Shown here: in pieces, positions 35,973-47,100 of the stretch | Position numbering within the stretch: the stretch's first letter is position 1 | Layout: the number at the start of each line of letters is the position of its first letter | Source: Paenibacillus agaridevorans | GTDB lineage: Bacteria > Bacillota > Bacilli > Paenibacillales > Paenibacillaceae | Direction: 5' to 3' | Assembly: GCF_003112455.1 (NCBI RefSeq) | Contig: NZ_BDQX01000028.1 | Span: 62,001 to 126,000, forward strand | DNA length: 64,000 nt | The notes under the pieces: model-generated | The model's input: only the letters and a program-made list of their open reading frames with translations | The model's database searches: none | Told to the model about the DNA's origin: nothing | Position numbers and translations under genes: made by a program

Positions 35973-37106
35973 CTATTCAAGAATGAAGCCTTTAAAGTCC
36001 ACTTTTGTTGACGCTCCCGTGAATACTTCCAATTTATATAAGCCTAGATCCAATTGATCGATAATCGACTCTTCACCAGCTAAACGTTGGATGTTGCCGT
36101 TAATTTTTACATAGGTATCCGGCGAACTACCTTTATATGCCTTCAACGTCAGCTTTCGCTTGGCGTTTACGAACACCCATGCGGACATAATAATCCTGTC
36201 CATCGAATCCGTCTTCGTGTAGTCCACAAAAACTTTGAAGCTGTCCGTCGGCATCTCAGGTATTGTCAACCAGTCGTCAGGAACGCTGTCTTTGATTTTC
36301 TGACTAGAATAATCGATTTTGGTATAGCCGTCCACGATGATCGTACGAGGGGATAAGCAAGTGAAAAGGACTTCCGCCTCGTACCGATGGCCGATGTCTC
36401 CAAAGTGCAAATGGTCTGAAATGATTTTCTGCGCGCTTATAGAAGAATACAGGAGAAACGTTTCCGTATATGCATTCATATCAACGAGCTGAAGTCCGTA
36501 CGTTTCCGCCAGTTCTCTTTTCACTTCATTGGCTATGCTCGCGATATGCTCGCTCGTTCTCATCGGGTAGTCTTCCGCATATTCCGTTTTTACCCCCGGC
36601 TCGAGTATCGCTTGGGTCGTCAGGAGAAACGGTTGGATGTTCTTCGAATAGCACCAGTTAATCATTCGTTCGATACATCCTTTGAATCCGTCCCTATACG
36701 CTTTTTCGTTCGGATAGAGAAGCCGGTCGTTGATTCCGAAGCCTATTCCAATCATTTGAGCATCATGATAGGCGGAAGATTCACCAAACTGTTCCTCCAA
36801 GACCGTTATCGCCCAACTCGCATTCGTTCCGGTGAAGCCCGAGTTATAGATGCGCAATATTTCGTTATTAGTAGCTTGGCGAAGCAATTCCTCCAGTTTC
36901 TTCGAAAAAGCGTTAGGCGAAGTGCCGTCTATTCCAATCGTATTGGCAACCCACCCCGTCGTATTCGCGCCGTCGACCGTACTATCTCCGAAAAAAGCAA
37001 TCGGGAACTTGCTTCCTTGCAGCCATTGCGTCCATGCATCATTGAACGTACATATTTTTTGCGGTATCCGAACATCATTTGATTGAACTCTTGAATTTGT
37101 ATCCAA
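35973..37106 (-). CDS. SGNH/GDSL-family hydrolase (carbohydrate esterase-like)
   Basis: A 377-residue protein with the blocks of SGNH esterases: block I FFGDSTVDGAN with the nucleophile Ser, an Asn-containing block GFGIND, and block V DHLHFGDIGH with the catalytic Asp and His. The C-terminal 90 residues are beta-rich and may bind carbohydrate. No signal peptide is seen. I favour TTG at 37106 as start, 9 nt after GAGGTG; the ATG at 37136 (MILINEV) has no ribosome-binding site. It probably removes acyl groups from sugars. It is a single-gene unit convergent with the AraC gene. Confidence 0.85.
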   Translation of the reverse strand: MDTNSRVQSNDVRIPQKICTFNDAWTQWLQGSKFPIAFFGDSTVDGANTTGWVANTIGIDGTSPNAFSKKLEELLRQATNNEILRIYNSGFTGTNASWAITVLEEQFGESSAYHDAQMIGIGFGINDRLLYPNEKAYRDGFKGCIERMINWCYSKNIQPFLLTTQAILEPGVKTEYAEDYPMRTSEHIASIANEVKRELAETYGLQLVDMNAYTETFLLYSSISAQKIISDHLHFGDIGHRYEAEVLFTCLSPRTIIVDGYTKIDYSSQKIKDSVPDDWLTIPEMPTDSFKVFVDYTKTDSMDRIIMSAWVFVNAKRKLTLKAYKGSSPDTYVKINGNIQRLAGEESIIDQLDLGLYKLEVFTGASTKVDFKGFILE

Positions 37107-37144
37107 AGCAAGCTTCACCTCATTAATTAGAATCATGTAATATG

Positions 37145-37177
37145 TTTATTGCCTTAATAATAGCAACTTTTATTGCC
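37145..37177 (-). promoter_or_regulatory. Direct-repeat operator candidate before the SGNH gene
   Basis: The 9-mer GGCAATAAA occurs twice on the minus strand (37145-37153 and 37169-37177) with a 24-bp period, about 40 bp upstream of the TTG start. Tandem half-sites at such spacing suit an AraC-family operator. Confidence 0.4.
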
Positions 37178-37236
37178 ATTAGAAATGATCTGGATTAAGA
37201 TTTGCACACTTTAAAATCATAGAGGTCTATAGTATA

Positions 37237-37302
37237 TCTGCAGAAGTCTTGAAGATCGTTGGCAATGGGCAAGAGATCGTCATCCAATATCTGACCCCAT
37301 AA
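37237..37302 (+). pseudogene. Deleted copy of a rhamnosidase-like gene (two joined fragments)
   Basis: Bases 37237-37254 (TCTGCAGAAGTCTTGAAG) are identical to 53375-53392 in the middle of the intact gene 52123-54201. From 37254 on, the sequence switches to the 3' end of the same gene (match from 54153), encoding VGNGQEIVIQYLTP and a stop at 37300-37302. The deletion removed about 760 bp and joins the parts out of frame. Everything upstream of 37237 is also lost. Confidence 0.8.
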
Positions 37303-37363
37303 ATCGGAACAGCGACAGTCAAAGGACGATAAAGTCCTGGACTGTCGCTGTGTTATCCCTTAT
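37254..37363 (+). repeat. Left copy of a 110-bp direct repeat (rhamnosidase 3' end plus terminator)
   Basis: Identical at 103 of 110 positions by eye to 54153-54262. It contains the last 15 codons of the rhamnosidase-like gene and the terminator stem. The two copies bound the 16.9-kb A+T-rich block. Confidence 0.9.
37309..37351. terminator. Terminator stem, copy of the one at 54208-54250
   Basis: ACAGCGACAGTC (37309-37320) pairs with GACTGTCGCTGT (37340-37351), with a nested GGAC/GTCC pair in the loop region. It now lies between two gene remnants pointing at each other. Confidence 0.7.
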
Positions 37364-37469
37364 TAGTACCGAATGAATACTTGAAGTTGCCTTCGCGGTC
37401 AAACGCGACAACAGAGTGTTTATTTGTATGATGAACATAAACATTAACCTCCGCATCTACGCAGATACC
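37353..37469 (-). pseudogene. 3' remnant of an NHL-repeat gene
   Basis: A frame of 38 codons ends at the TAA 37353-37355, directly beside the terminator stem. It encodes GICVDAEVNVYVHHTNKH and then SVVAFDREGNFKYSFGTNKG, one complete NHL propeller blade. A stop codon precedes it and no start is available. The rest of the gap up to 37578 shows no clear homology. Confidence 0.65.
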
Positions 37470-37578
37470 CTATGTATTAGCCCTCCTTCTACATTCATAC
37501 GGCTCCAAGCGGCTTGGAAAACCTGTCTATCATTATACAATGTCTTGCTATTATTACCAGTCACCTGAGTCATGCTTA

Positions 37579-38415
37579 TTAGCCTTTGACTGCCCCTAAC
37601 GTCGCTCCTTCCATAATGGAGCGCTGCAGCAACACATACATAAAAACAAGCGGTAACAGTGTAATCATTAATCCGGCAAAAAGGGTAACCCAATCCGCCT
37701 TATATTGCATCATTATGCTGGCTTGATACATCGCCACACCTATTGTGTACTTGACAGGATCGCTCAAATATATAAATGGGCTAAGAAAATTATTATATAA
37801 CCCCAGTATCTTAAAGATCGCAACGGTTACAATGCCGGCTGTCGACAAAGGCAATATAATTCTAAAAAACACTTGAAATATGGAGGCTCCATCCATATAC
37901 CCGCTTTCCTCGAGCTCTTTTGGCAGAGATAGCATAAACCCGCTCAACATCATGAGAAAAAATGCGCTTTCGCCCAAGCTGTCGAGAACAATTAGCCCCG
38001 TCAAGCTGTTTGTCAAATTCAAATCCCGCATGAGAATATACTGTGGAACCAATGCGTTAATCCCAGGTAAAAACAGAGACAGCATGATGGCTGCCCATAG
38101 CAGCTTCCTTCCCTTAAACTCCAAGCGGGTTAATATATAGGCATTAATAGCTGTAAGAAAAGTACCGATTAACGTGCTGAAGCCGACATAATACACCGTG
38201 TTAATCATGGCTTGCCCAATACCGTATCCTTGCCATGCTTTTTCATAATTGATCCAGTTCATGACCTGAGGCAGCTTCCAGACATCCTGAAAAAATTCCC
38301 GATTCGTTTTGAGTGATTCGTAAAATACCCAGATCAACGGAAACAAGATGGAAACTGTCCAAATCAAGAGAAATAATGTCCACACGATATCCGCAGCATT
38401 GCGTTTCTCTTTCAC
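37579..38415 (-). CDS. Sugar ABC transporter permease, MalG-type
   Basis: A 278-residue permease. EAA loop: EESGYMDGASIFQVFF followed by IILPLSTAG; the end is RSIMEGATLGAVKG. It is 12 nt downstream of its partner permease and is the last gene of a three-gene operon led by the lipoprotein 39445-40929. No ATPase is encoded in this block. Confidence 0.93.
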   Translation of the reverse strand: MKEKRNAADIVWTLFLLIWTVSILFPLIWVFYESLKTNREFFQDVWKLPQVMNWINYEKAWQGYGIGQAMINTVYYVGFSTLIGTFLTAINAYILTRLEFKGRKLLWAAIMLSLFLPGINALVPQYILMRDLNLTNSLTGLIVLDSLGESAFFLMMLSGFMLSLPKELEESGYMDGASIFQVFFRIILPLSTAGIVTVAIFKILGLYNNFLSPFIYLSDPVKYTIGVAMYQASIMMQYKADWVTLFAGLMITLLPLVFMYVLLQRSIMEGATLGAVKG

Positions 38416-38427
38416 TACTCTTTCCTC

Positions 38428-39366
38428 CTAAAATTCCGCTGATCGATTTGCCGTAAATTTATCAATAATCAGTTTTGCGCCAACCATAACAACAAATAGT
38501 AACATCCCAATCGCTGATGCATACCCATAGCTTTGTGATCCACCGCCAAAAGCAATGTTGAACATGTACAGACCAATAACATCAGTTGAACCTGAAGGGC
38601 CGCCATTTGTTAGTATCATGATGTTCTCAAAGCCTTTAAATACGCCTAACATTAAAAACAAAGCAGCGACTCGAATGATTGGCATGATTAACGGAATGGT
38701 TATCTGAAACAGCTTGTTCATATGATTAGCCCCTTCCAGCGTAGCCGCCTCGTAAAGCGACTTGGGAATGGTTGTCATGGCATTCATAAAGATAACAAAA
38801 TAAAATCCGACCATCCCCCAGACCGAAGGAGGGATCGTAGCCCAAATGGCCGTGCTTTTTTCGCCCAGCCAATAAAAATTCCCAATATCTACACCTATTA
38901 TTTTTAATCCCGCATTAAGCAGGCCAAAGGTTCCATCGTAAATAAAGGCCCATAACAGAGAGATCGCTACTGTCGACAAGACGTTAGGAAAGAAAAATAT
39001 GACTTTAAATATCGAATTGCCCTTATAGTTTTTACTTGTTAATAAATAAGCCAACAGAAGGGAAATAAGAATCACGAGTGGCGGGATCGTAATCATGTAA
39101 ATGAGGTTATGCCAAAGCGCCCTCCATACATACGTATCCTGAAACATATAAATGAAATTCTGTAGTCCGACAAAACGTTTTGCATTAATGCCATTCCAAT
39201 CCAGCAGAGAGTAATAAACCGATAACAGATTAGGATATAGCGTAAACAATACATAGCCGCCAAATGCCGGAATAAGGCCTATCAGAATAAAAACCAGCTT
39301 TTGTACCTTTTCCTTTTTACGCCAGCCGTTACCTAACCTTCTCTCTTTGATCAGCATCTCAGTCAA
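38428..39366 (-). CDS. Sugar ABC transporter permease, MalF/LplB-type
   Basis: A permease of about 312 residues. EAA loop: YEAATLEGANHMNKLF followed by ITIPLIMPII, with Asp of the usual IDG changed to Glu. The start is uncertain: TTG at 39366 has AAGGGG 9 nt upstream, while ATG 39357 (MLIKERR) is 18 nt from it. Positions further upstream fall in the intercistronic hairpin. It pairs with 37579-38415. Confidence 0.9.
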   Translation of the reverse strand: MTEMLIKERRLGNGWRKKEKVQKLVFILIGLIPAFGGYVLFTLYPNLLSVYYSLLDWNGINAKRFVGLQNFIYMFQDTYVWRALWHNLIYMITIPPLVILISLLLAYLLTSKNYKGNSIFKVIFFFPNVLSTVAISLLWAFIYDGTFGLLNAGLKIIGVDIGNFYWLGEKSTAIWATIPPSVWGMVGFYFVIFMNAMTTIPKSLYEAATLEGANHMNKLFQITIPLIMPIIRVAALFLMLGVFKGFENIMILTNGGPSGSTDVIGLYMFNIAFGGGSQSYGYASAIGMLLFVVMVGAKLIIDKFTANRSAEF

Positions 39367-39394
39367 GATGTCTTTCCCCTTTCTCTCGAGAGTG

Positions 39395-39428
39395 GGATGC
39401 GGGCCAAGCCCTTGGCTCGCCCGCATCC
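39395..39428. terminator. Intercistronic hairpin after the lipoprotein gene
   Basis: GGATGCGGGC (39395-39404) and GCCCGCATCC (39419-39428) form a G+C-rich 10-bp stem between the lipoprotein stop (39445) and the permease start. There is no T run. It likely stabilises the receptor mRNA or reduces read-through, as at 31399-31430. Confidence 0.6.
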
Positions 39429-39444
39429 TTAACCTCGAACTAAA

Positions 39445-40929
39445 TTACTGCTGAGCGTCTACCGCTACCTGCAGTAGTTTTTCCGCTTCTTCCAGCTTCG
39501 GGAGCGGATCCTGCTTGCCGGATGCTATATCATTTAATGATTCTCTAACTAATTTCATAGCTCTGTCTGCATTTTGATGCGTCAGTGACACGTCTCTCAA
39601 ATCCGGACTTGCCCCTTTCACATTATTATTTTTCAAATACTCCAGTACCGCCTTTGGAGCATCTTGCAGCTTGTCGGCTTTTGATTCATCATTTAAAAAG
39701 TCGGCGCGAACAGGCAATGTACCCGCCTTTTCGGCAATTTGCAGCTGCACGTCCAGATTATACAGCCACAAAATAAACTCCTTCGCCCATTTCTTGTTCA
39801 ACTCGGGCTTTGCGGACCAAATGTAATGCCCGCCGCCTGGATGCGAGCTGTAATACTTCACATCCTCCGCCTTCTCTCCCATCGGAATCAGCATAAAGCC
39901 CCACTGAAATCCTTCCGGAATGGAATCCTTCATCTCATTTTGCACCCACTCGCCAGTAGAAGCCGTTGCCGCTTGTCCCTGCAGCAGCTGCATCTGTGAT
40001 TGCGTATGGCTTAGCGCCGCAACACCATCCGGGAACGCTTTCTTTTTCCCTAATTCATAAATTTTGTTATGAACGTTTACACTCTCTTCGGACATATAAA
40101 ACGGCGTTTGATAGTTCTTGTAATTTTTGTTGAATGAATCTAGATTTCCATTAATATCAGCTGTTGCATACATCTGATTAACACCTAGAGAAAATTCCAA
40201 ATACCCTGGATACTTGCCCGGATACGTAATTGGGATGATATTGTCTGCACGAATGGTATCCACCAATTCGGTAAACTCGGCCCAGGTTTGCGGGCTTTGA
40301 TTCCAGCCTTTTTCCTCAAATAAAAGTTTGTTATAAAATAAACCCGTTACATTCTGACTGTATGGAAGAGCGTATTGTGTACCATGTAGCGTCGGCGTCG
40401 ACTTATTTAGTGCATTCGTTAATTCGCCAAGTGTCTTGCCGTCGCCATCATACAGCTTGCGCTCCCACAGATCCTCCTGCGGCACTATTTTCCCTTCCTT
40501 GGCAAGCGCGGCTGCGACTGCAGCCGAATTTTCCCCTAGAAAAGCAGAGAAGATATCAAACATATCGTCGTCATTATTCGCTGAAATTTTAGTTGAAATA
40601 ATCGTATCGATCTTCGGAGAATAGGTTGTATCGATTTTTACGTTAGGGAATTTTTCTTCAAAAGTACTAATGGCATAATCAATCCATTCCCGGCCCGTAC
40701 CGCTTTCCCAATAGGCGAACTTCAACGTCACCTTCTCGTCTTTAGGCAAACCGTTTTCTTCATAAACAGCCGGTTCCGAATTTCCAGGAGCTGCAGTCGT
40801 ATCTGGAGTCGAGCTTGACGGTGTACTGCCATTCCCTGGTGTTGCTCCCTTGCCCGAACATGCGGCTAGCATTGCAATCGATAGAATAGAGATGAGTGCC
40901 AGCTTCCAACTTTTGTGTTTACGCTTCAA
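39445..40929 (-). CDS. Sugar ABC transporter solute-binding lipoprotein
   Basis: A 494-residue family 1 binding protein with signal KRKHKSWKLALISILSIAML and lipobox LAACSG, then a Gly/Ser/Thr/Pro-rich spacer. The binding domain includes GREWIDYAISTFEEKFPNVK and WLYNLDVQLQIAEKAG. The start is TTG 40929, 8 nt after GGAGG; the in-frame TTG at 40944 is part of that site. It heads the operon with two permeases and is driven by one of three promoters sharing the block's two-box motif, so it belongs to the same regulon as the giant surface protein and the rhamnosidase-like enzyme. Confidence 0.93.
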   Translation of the reverse strand: MKRKHKSWKLALISILSIAMLAACSGKGATPGNGSTPSSSTPDTTAAPGNSEPAVYEENGLPKDEKVTLKFAYWESGTGREWIDYAISTFEEKFPNVKIDTTYSPKIDTIISTKISANNDDDMFDIFSAFLGENSAAVAAALAKEGKIVPQEDLWERKLYDGDGKTLGELTNALNKSTPTLHGTQYALPYSQNVTGLFYNKLLFEEKGWNQSPQTWAEFTELVDTIRADNIIPITYPGKYPGYLEFSLGVNQMYATADINGNLDSFNKNYKNYQTPFYMSEESVNVHNKIYELGKKKAFPDGVAALSHTQSQMQLLQGQAATASTGEWVQNEMKDSIPEGFQWGFMLIPMGEKAEDVKYYSSHPGGGHYIWSAKPELNKKWAKEFILWLYNLDVQLQIAEKAGTLPVRADFLNDESKADKLQDAPKAVLEYLKNNNVKGASPDLRDVSLTHQNADRAMKLVRESLNDIASGKQDPLPKLEEAEKLLQVAVDAQQ

Positions 40930-40981
40930 TGTTGACCCCTCCAAAAAAGAATTAGATTCGTGTAGCTACTTGAACAACTTT

Positions 40982-41100
40982 TGCCACGCTGCAGCTTTCA
41001 TTTGGCATAATCAACTTAGCATTTCAAGCATTTTTCCGTACATAGCTTAAATGTAATGTGATAGACAAAAAGGAACTTTTGCCTTAATAAAGGCGCTAAA
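40982..41100 (-). repeat. Duplicated promoter region, copy A
   Basis: About 120 bp upstream of the lipoprotein gene align along their whole length with 47867-47987 upstream of the giant gene (roughly 80% identical by eye). The match covers the two-box motif, the -10 and the first part of the leader. Confidence 0.8.
41013..41073 (-). promoter_or_regulatory. Two-box promoter A (lipoprotein-permease operon)
   Basis: On the minus strand: CCTTTTTGTCTAT (41073-41061), 13 bp, AGCTATGTACG (41047-41037), then an extended -10 TGC-TAAGTT (hexamer 41018-41013). Box 2 overlaps the -35 position, which itself matches poorly; this is the layout of an activator-dependent promoter. Confidence 0.65.
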
Positions 41101-41112
41101 ATCAATAAACAG

Positions 41113-44100
41113 CTAGATAAGATCCGATTTTTTTAGTAATCTTTGAATGACAGCAGCAACCTCGGCTCTAGTAATGAATGCTTTTGGTGCAAGGAAGCTA
41201 CCGCTTCTGCCAGTAAGAATACCTGATTCGACGGTTTTGATTATGCTGGCCTTTGCCCAAGCAGCTACAGAATCGGCATCTTGATAGGCTGCTAATAAAT
41301 CTGTGTCAGCTGCGGAATCAAGACCGTCACTCATCCCTGTTAGGAGCATTGCTCTAGCAATGACTGCCATCGTTTGTTCACGCGTGATGCGATCATTTGG
41401 ACGGAAAGTACCATCCTCGTATCCAGTAATCAAACCATAGGAGACAGCTGCTTGAATAACTCCAGCGTACCAAGAGTCGGATGCTACGTCAGAGAATTCG
41501 GACTCCCCTTGTTTAAGCGGGATTCCTAGGCCACGAACAACAAGAGCAACAAATTCGGCGCGGGTAATCTCACGATCAGGAGCAAACATTTGCTTGCCGA
41601 TTCCATTAATAATCGTACGTGAGCTCATATCTAAAATAGCTTCTTCTGCCCAATGGTTCATCGTATCCTTATACGTTACCGATTTGCTGATCAAAGCGTA
41701 CGTGCTGTTGGTTAAACTGTTGATTTTAGCGTAAGATTTTCCATCCATACTTACGATTTGCGTAGGTACATGACGGGTACTTCCATCAGCATCAATAACT
41801 ATAGCCGTTGTAATGCCGCTTGGGTCAATGCCGTCTGGAATAGCAATTAGTCGCTCCACGAAAGCTGTGAAGGTTGAAACTTCAATTTGTTTACCGCCAT
41901 AATGAGCAGTGATTACAAAGTTAACCGGCGGAACCATAATGTCAAACTGTCCGTTTTTGGCCGCAGCTTCAACAATACGAATCATTTCTGCGGATGCGGC
42001 GCCAATTTCGATCTGGAAGAAAATATCCTTTAGCACTGCATTAGATCCGAATTGTGCTGCAAGTGCGTCCAAATTGATTTGTTGAGCAGGCAGCGTATAC
42101 GTGCCACGATCGGCTACAACTTCTAGCGTCGCTTGGCTGTTTTGTAGAAGCTTGATGATTTCGCCATTAAGCCGAGCGATTATTACATCAGAGTCTCCAC
42201 CGACAGGTATTGTGACTTTTGAAGCTTGTCCATTTGCTGCAAGTACATTCGCAACATGGTTTTGGTTAATCTCATACGTGACGACAGATTGATCTCCGCG
42301 ATTACTTTTCACAATCGATATAAATTTATCTGCTTCTTTTACGGTTCCAGCGCCCGGATTTGGATTAGTGCCTGAACCAGGATCAGAGCCGCCTGGTTTT
42401 TGAAGCTTGATCGTATGGAAGGTGTCTGGGCGCCAAGGCTGACTTCCCCCCCATCCGATATATACCGAATTGCCGTGGTAATTCCGGAAAAATAGACCGA
42501 TCAAGCTGTCCGTTTCATTCGGATCTACACCAATCTTTTCAAACGGAATAGCTTGTACAACCTTCCAGCCTGTTTCGTATAAATCAGCATTCGTATCAAT
42601 TTGCTTCGTCGGTTGATAGCTTTGGCCTGCACCTGCGTTATAATACAGTACGTTAATTGCCAGCGGATTTGTCATGTAGGCATAATAGGGACTGAAAGCG
42701 TCTTTAGCAACAAATGTTTCTACAGAATCATCTGCCCCGCTTGTCCACCAGCCGCCAGCTGTAATGGAATTACTGATTTTGACTTCAGGCGAATTGATAT
42801 TGTGATCGACATTATCATAACCAACGTACAGGTACTCTTCGTCCCATAATAGATACACCTTTGTTTCCGCAGGGGCTGCCGTACGTTTACTCATGACCAG
42901 GAAATCCGACATAGGCTGCACGCCAGCCCAAGGACCGGACGTGAAGTCTAATGTATTCAAAATATCCTCTTTGTCAGCAGTCGTTTTTACGGCAGTTGCT
43001 AGATATTCTTTGTAACCAATTTGCATTAAGAAGCTGTTCAACTCGGCCTTAACAGCAGTATGTTGAGGATTTTTCTCCAAATAGGAGAGCAATGCCTCAA
43101 TCATTTTGGATTGAACACCATCAAATTGCGCAGGATTCAAATAATCGGAGATTTCTAGAATCGGATCGCCTAAAAATCCATTACGCAATTCAACTCGCGT
43201 TTTAGCATATTCATAGCTGTCTTTAATGAAGGCGACGTATTGTTCAGCTTGCTCAAGATTTTCCGGTTCAACTGCAGACGTTCTTGGGAAAGATTTTGCA
43301 GAAGCCTCGTAATATTCGAAGGATTGCATCATCTTGTCAGCACGAACCTGTTGTTTGCCGTCACCAGCATGTGCAACTACTTGTTCCATAAGCGCACGAG
43401 CTTGCGTCAGCTCTTCTTCTGTTACATCTTGAAGATAGCGCAGGTCGTCAAAGGAGAGCCAGTTTGCACGAATTTCACGGTTTGCCCAGGTTTGGTACCA
43501 CTCCGTATCGAAAATGCGATTTGTCCAGAAGTTTTCCCAAATGGCGTAGTAATCCTCTAGATATGGAGCCGCTTCTTCCCCTACTGCTCGCTCATACCAT
43601 TCATACATTAAATCGTCTACATTGAGATCAGCATCCCATTGCATCTTCGCCATTGCCCATGGTTTCGCGCCTTCACCGCCGAAATTAGGGAACAACTCGC
43701 CAACATGCCCGATTACGTTGTTTTCTGCAGCGTATTTGTACATGTCGGACAAAGTTTCCATATAAATACGCGGAACATGATATTGAGAGCCATAAATGTA
43801 CTCGTAGAAACCAAGATTAGTCGCAACTGCTGACCAAGCCTCTGTTAGTGCGTGTCCGCCTATTTTTTCATCAGGATTCCCCCAGATCATGCGGTCAACC
43901 GTGATATACGGAACTACATTCTCATGCAGCTGGAAGGAAGGCGGTTCTAAAACATTCCAATACGCAAGCAAGCCAAAATATTTGTCAGAGAATTCGCCAT
44001 TATTATAAGTAGTTACACCCTCTGCAATATCGTTTACCCATGCATAGTAGACATCTGACAAATCGACAGCACCCATGGAGTTAATCTTAGGGGAGCGTGC

Positions 44101-47100
44101 AATGTCTGCTGCACAATAGTTTTTACTGTCATTTACACCAAGTGAATAAGAAATCTCATCCGGATTGTTTTGAAAGAATTGAACAATTCTCGCAATAGCC
44201 GCTTCTGATGTTTGATCGCTAAAGCATGGCTGCCACTCGAAAGCATGAGTAGGAACTTTTCCGTCTGTATAGTATTCTGGATGGTCGGCAAACACAGACG
44301 GGTTAAATAGCTCCGTCATATTATGATGAAAATTCAAGCTATCGTGCATCAGATTTCGTACAGCCCACTCTGCGTTGGCATGTAATCCCCATTCGGCTTC
44401 GGTACCGAAGAAATGACGGGCAATTGCATCAGGTTCATCCGTTAACGTACCACTTGGAACAGAGATCGTATCATACGAAAGTACATCCTCTCCGTCCGGC
44501 CCCGGCATTAACCAAATCACGCCTGCATATTTCTCAAGGAAACGATATACCCCAAACTCTGTACTCCACTTGTCTGCGCCGATAATTGTAATCGAGTTGC
44601 CGCTGGCATCGATAATAAATGCATCTTTTTTAAGCCCGCTCAACATAGCTGTATAATCTTTGTATGGATTAAAGCCTACATAAATACGATTAATGTCGCT
44701 TTGCAACGCTAACGCCCAGTCACGCGACATTACTTGCAGAGTAACGCCCGTGGATTGTTTCACATAGTTCTGCAGCGTAAAAGCTGCATCCATTACTTTT
44801 GTTTCTGCTTGCTCCGGGTACACAATGACAGCGTTAGCTATACGATCGTCAACAATCGTTACTGCTTCCGTTTCTAGTTCTTCGTATTTTACAGCGATAA
44901 CCCGATCGATAAATAGCTTGTCGATTTGCGTGTTAGCTGTATGGAAGAATAGTTGTGCGTCGGTTTGTGCGGCAGCATCATAGATCCAGGGAATTTCCAG
45001 ATAGCGATACTCTCCACTTGCTAGAGGAGCTTTGCTAATCGAAGTTCCTTCGGCCGAGTTCGGCGACAAACCAACCTGCATCGCATTGCTGTTAGAAGCA
45101 AGTCCTGATTCTACACGAACATTGGCATACAATTTCCATTTGCCAGCGGAAGGCAAGTCTGCTTGATCAATTGTAACTGCATTTGCTGCTGTTTTACCTG
45201 GGATTTGTACGGCATGCTGGTTCCAAGCTTTCGCATCTTGCACAATTGCAGCAGGTGCAGAGACATGGAAATCGCTCTCTTCAATGCTCAACCAATCATT
45301 AGCATCCAGGTGGCTAACAAATGCCGGGACTTCGGTTGGTGCTTGTTCTACATGTTTGGCCAAGTAAATTCGGTCGATATTTAGTTTCTTGATCGAAGCG
45401 CCGTTCGTTGAAAACCATATAAATGGGTTGGCGGCATTCGCATCATACTCATATGTCCATGGCAATTGAATCGTTTGGTATTTACCGACCGCTTGCTCTG
45501 GGACGTAGAAGGATCTGGATTGCGAATTTGCGTCCTCCATACCAGCGGTGAAGGCTTGTGCTCCGCTTTGCGCTTGACCTTGCTCTACATAGACATCTGC
45601 GTAGATTTTCCATTCCCCTGCGGTAGGAAGAACGGAGCTGGGAATTCGAATCGCTTGCGTATTCACATTGCCGGCAAGCTGCGCCGCTTTGTAATTCATC
45701 GCTTTTTTGTCATCACGAATAACCGCAGGCGATTGCAGTTCAAATTGATTCTCTTCAATGGTTAACCAATCATCCGCCGAAAGCCAAACAGCGAAATCCG
45801 GTATGTCCGTTTTTGTTTCTGGAGTATAGCTTACGGCATAAATTTTATCTACATATAGATTAGCGCCCAGTGAATTGAACATTGAGAAAAATAAATAACG
45901 TTGATCTTCTTGTTCCGAATCAATGATCCATGGGAATTTCAAGTAGTGATATTCGCCATCGGAATAATCAGCGTAGTCTGCTAATTTACTGTTCTTTGGT
46001 ACGTTATAGAAGCCGTAATTGAATGCAAAGCCCGAAGCGTCAGGCGCTACTGAACCTGCATCAATTCTTACCCTGGCATATACTTCCCAATACTTCTCTT
46101 GAGGAAGTTTTGTCTTAGGTAATTGAATAGCCCAATCATCCGAGTTACCAGGCAGCCTGGCGGCTTTACCATTATCCGCCTTGTTATCTGACGCTATAAC
46201 TGCCGGATTATATAGATCGAACTCGGTTTCTTCAAGCATCATCCACTGATTGACTGGTACTCCTTCCAGAAACTCAGGCAGATTCGGATTTACCTCAGGG
46301 ATATGCTTTACAAGATAGAAGTGATCCACATAAAGCTTATCGATATTCATGCCATCCGTAGAGAACCAAATAAATTGATTGCTTACTCCTGCTTGATAGC
46401 CATACTTATAATCAAACTCCAAATAATGGTATTGACCATCGGCATATGTTTCGATATCCGCTACTCTGCCGGAGCTTAATGGAGGATAAATCCCATAGTT
46501 GAAAGCATAAGCAGGGTCCTGATTTCCAATGTCTACTCGAACACGAGCGTATACTTTCCATTCTCCCTCTTCAGGAATAGCGTTGTTTGACACTTGTATC
46601 GCCCAAACCGGACTGTTGCCAGGCAATGCGGCTGCCATGCCATTTTCAGCTTTTCTGTCGGTTTCCAATTTAGCTGGATTGTGTAATTCCATTTGCGTCT
46701 CATCGACTTTGATCCAATTCTCGGCAGGCACTCCGTCCAAGAAGTCAGGCAGATCAGCGGGTTCTTCCGTATTGATTTTAACTGCATAAGCATGATCGAC
46801 ATAGAGATAATCCGTAGATGCGCTTAGTGTATTTAGGTAAATCATTTGTCCGCTAACACTGGAATCATAGATCCACGGAAGCTTCAAATAATGATATTCA
46901 CCATCAGCATAGGCAGCTGGGGAAGCAAATCCAACTTCTCCGCTTGGATGATGGCCATATACAAAAGCGTGGGTTGGAGTCATAGTTGCACTAGGATCAA
47001 CACGCAAACGTATGTGCAGTTCCCAACTCCCGGTCTTGGGCAGGTTCTCGTTATTAAACATAATGGCCCAGTCGGCGAAATTGGCGCCTAGCTTAGCCAC

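Larger units (their letters stand above)
37137..37578. other. 442-bp gene-free interval with remnants
   Basis: The gap holds the SGNH upstream region, the rhamnosidase-gene remnant, a terminator stem and an NHL-gene remnant, listed separately. In 37470-37578 I see only A+T-rich, non-coding sequence. Confidence 0.6.

Noticed and set aside
37522-37560. Partial match to the two-box promoter motif on the plus strand
   Set aside because: TGTCTAT is followed by GCTAT, but the gap is 15 instead of 13 bp, the flanks differ and no plus-strand gene follows.
41080-41093. Small hairpin as terminator of the giant gene
   Set aside because: The GCCTT/AAGGC stem has five pairs and lies upstream of the next gene's promoter boxes; it is too weak to call. 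I see no convincing terminator after 41113.
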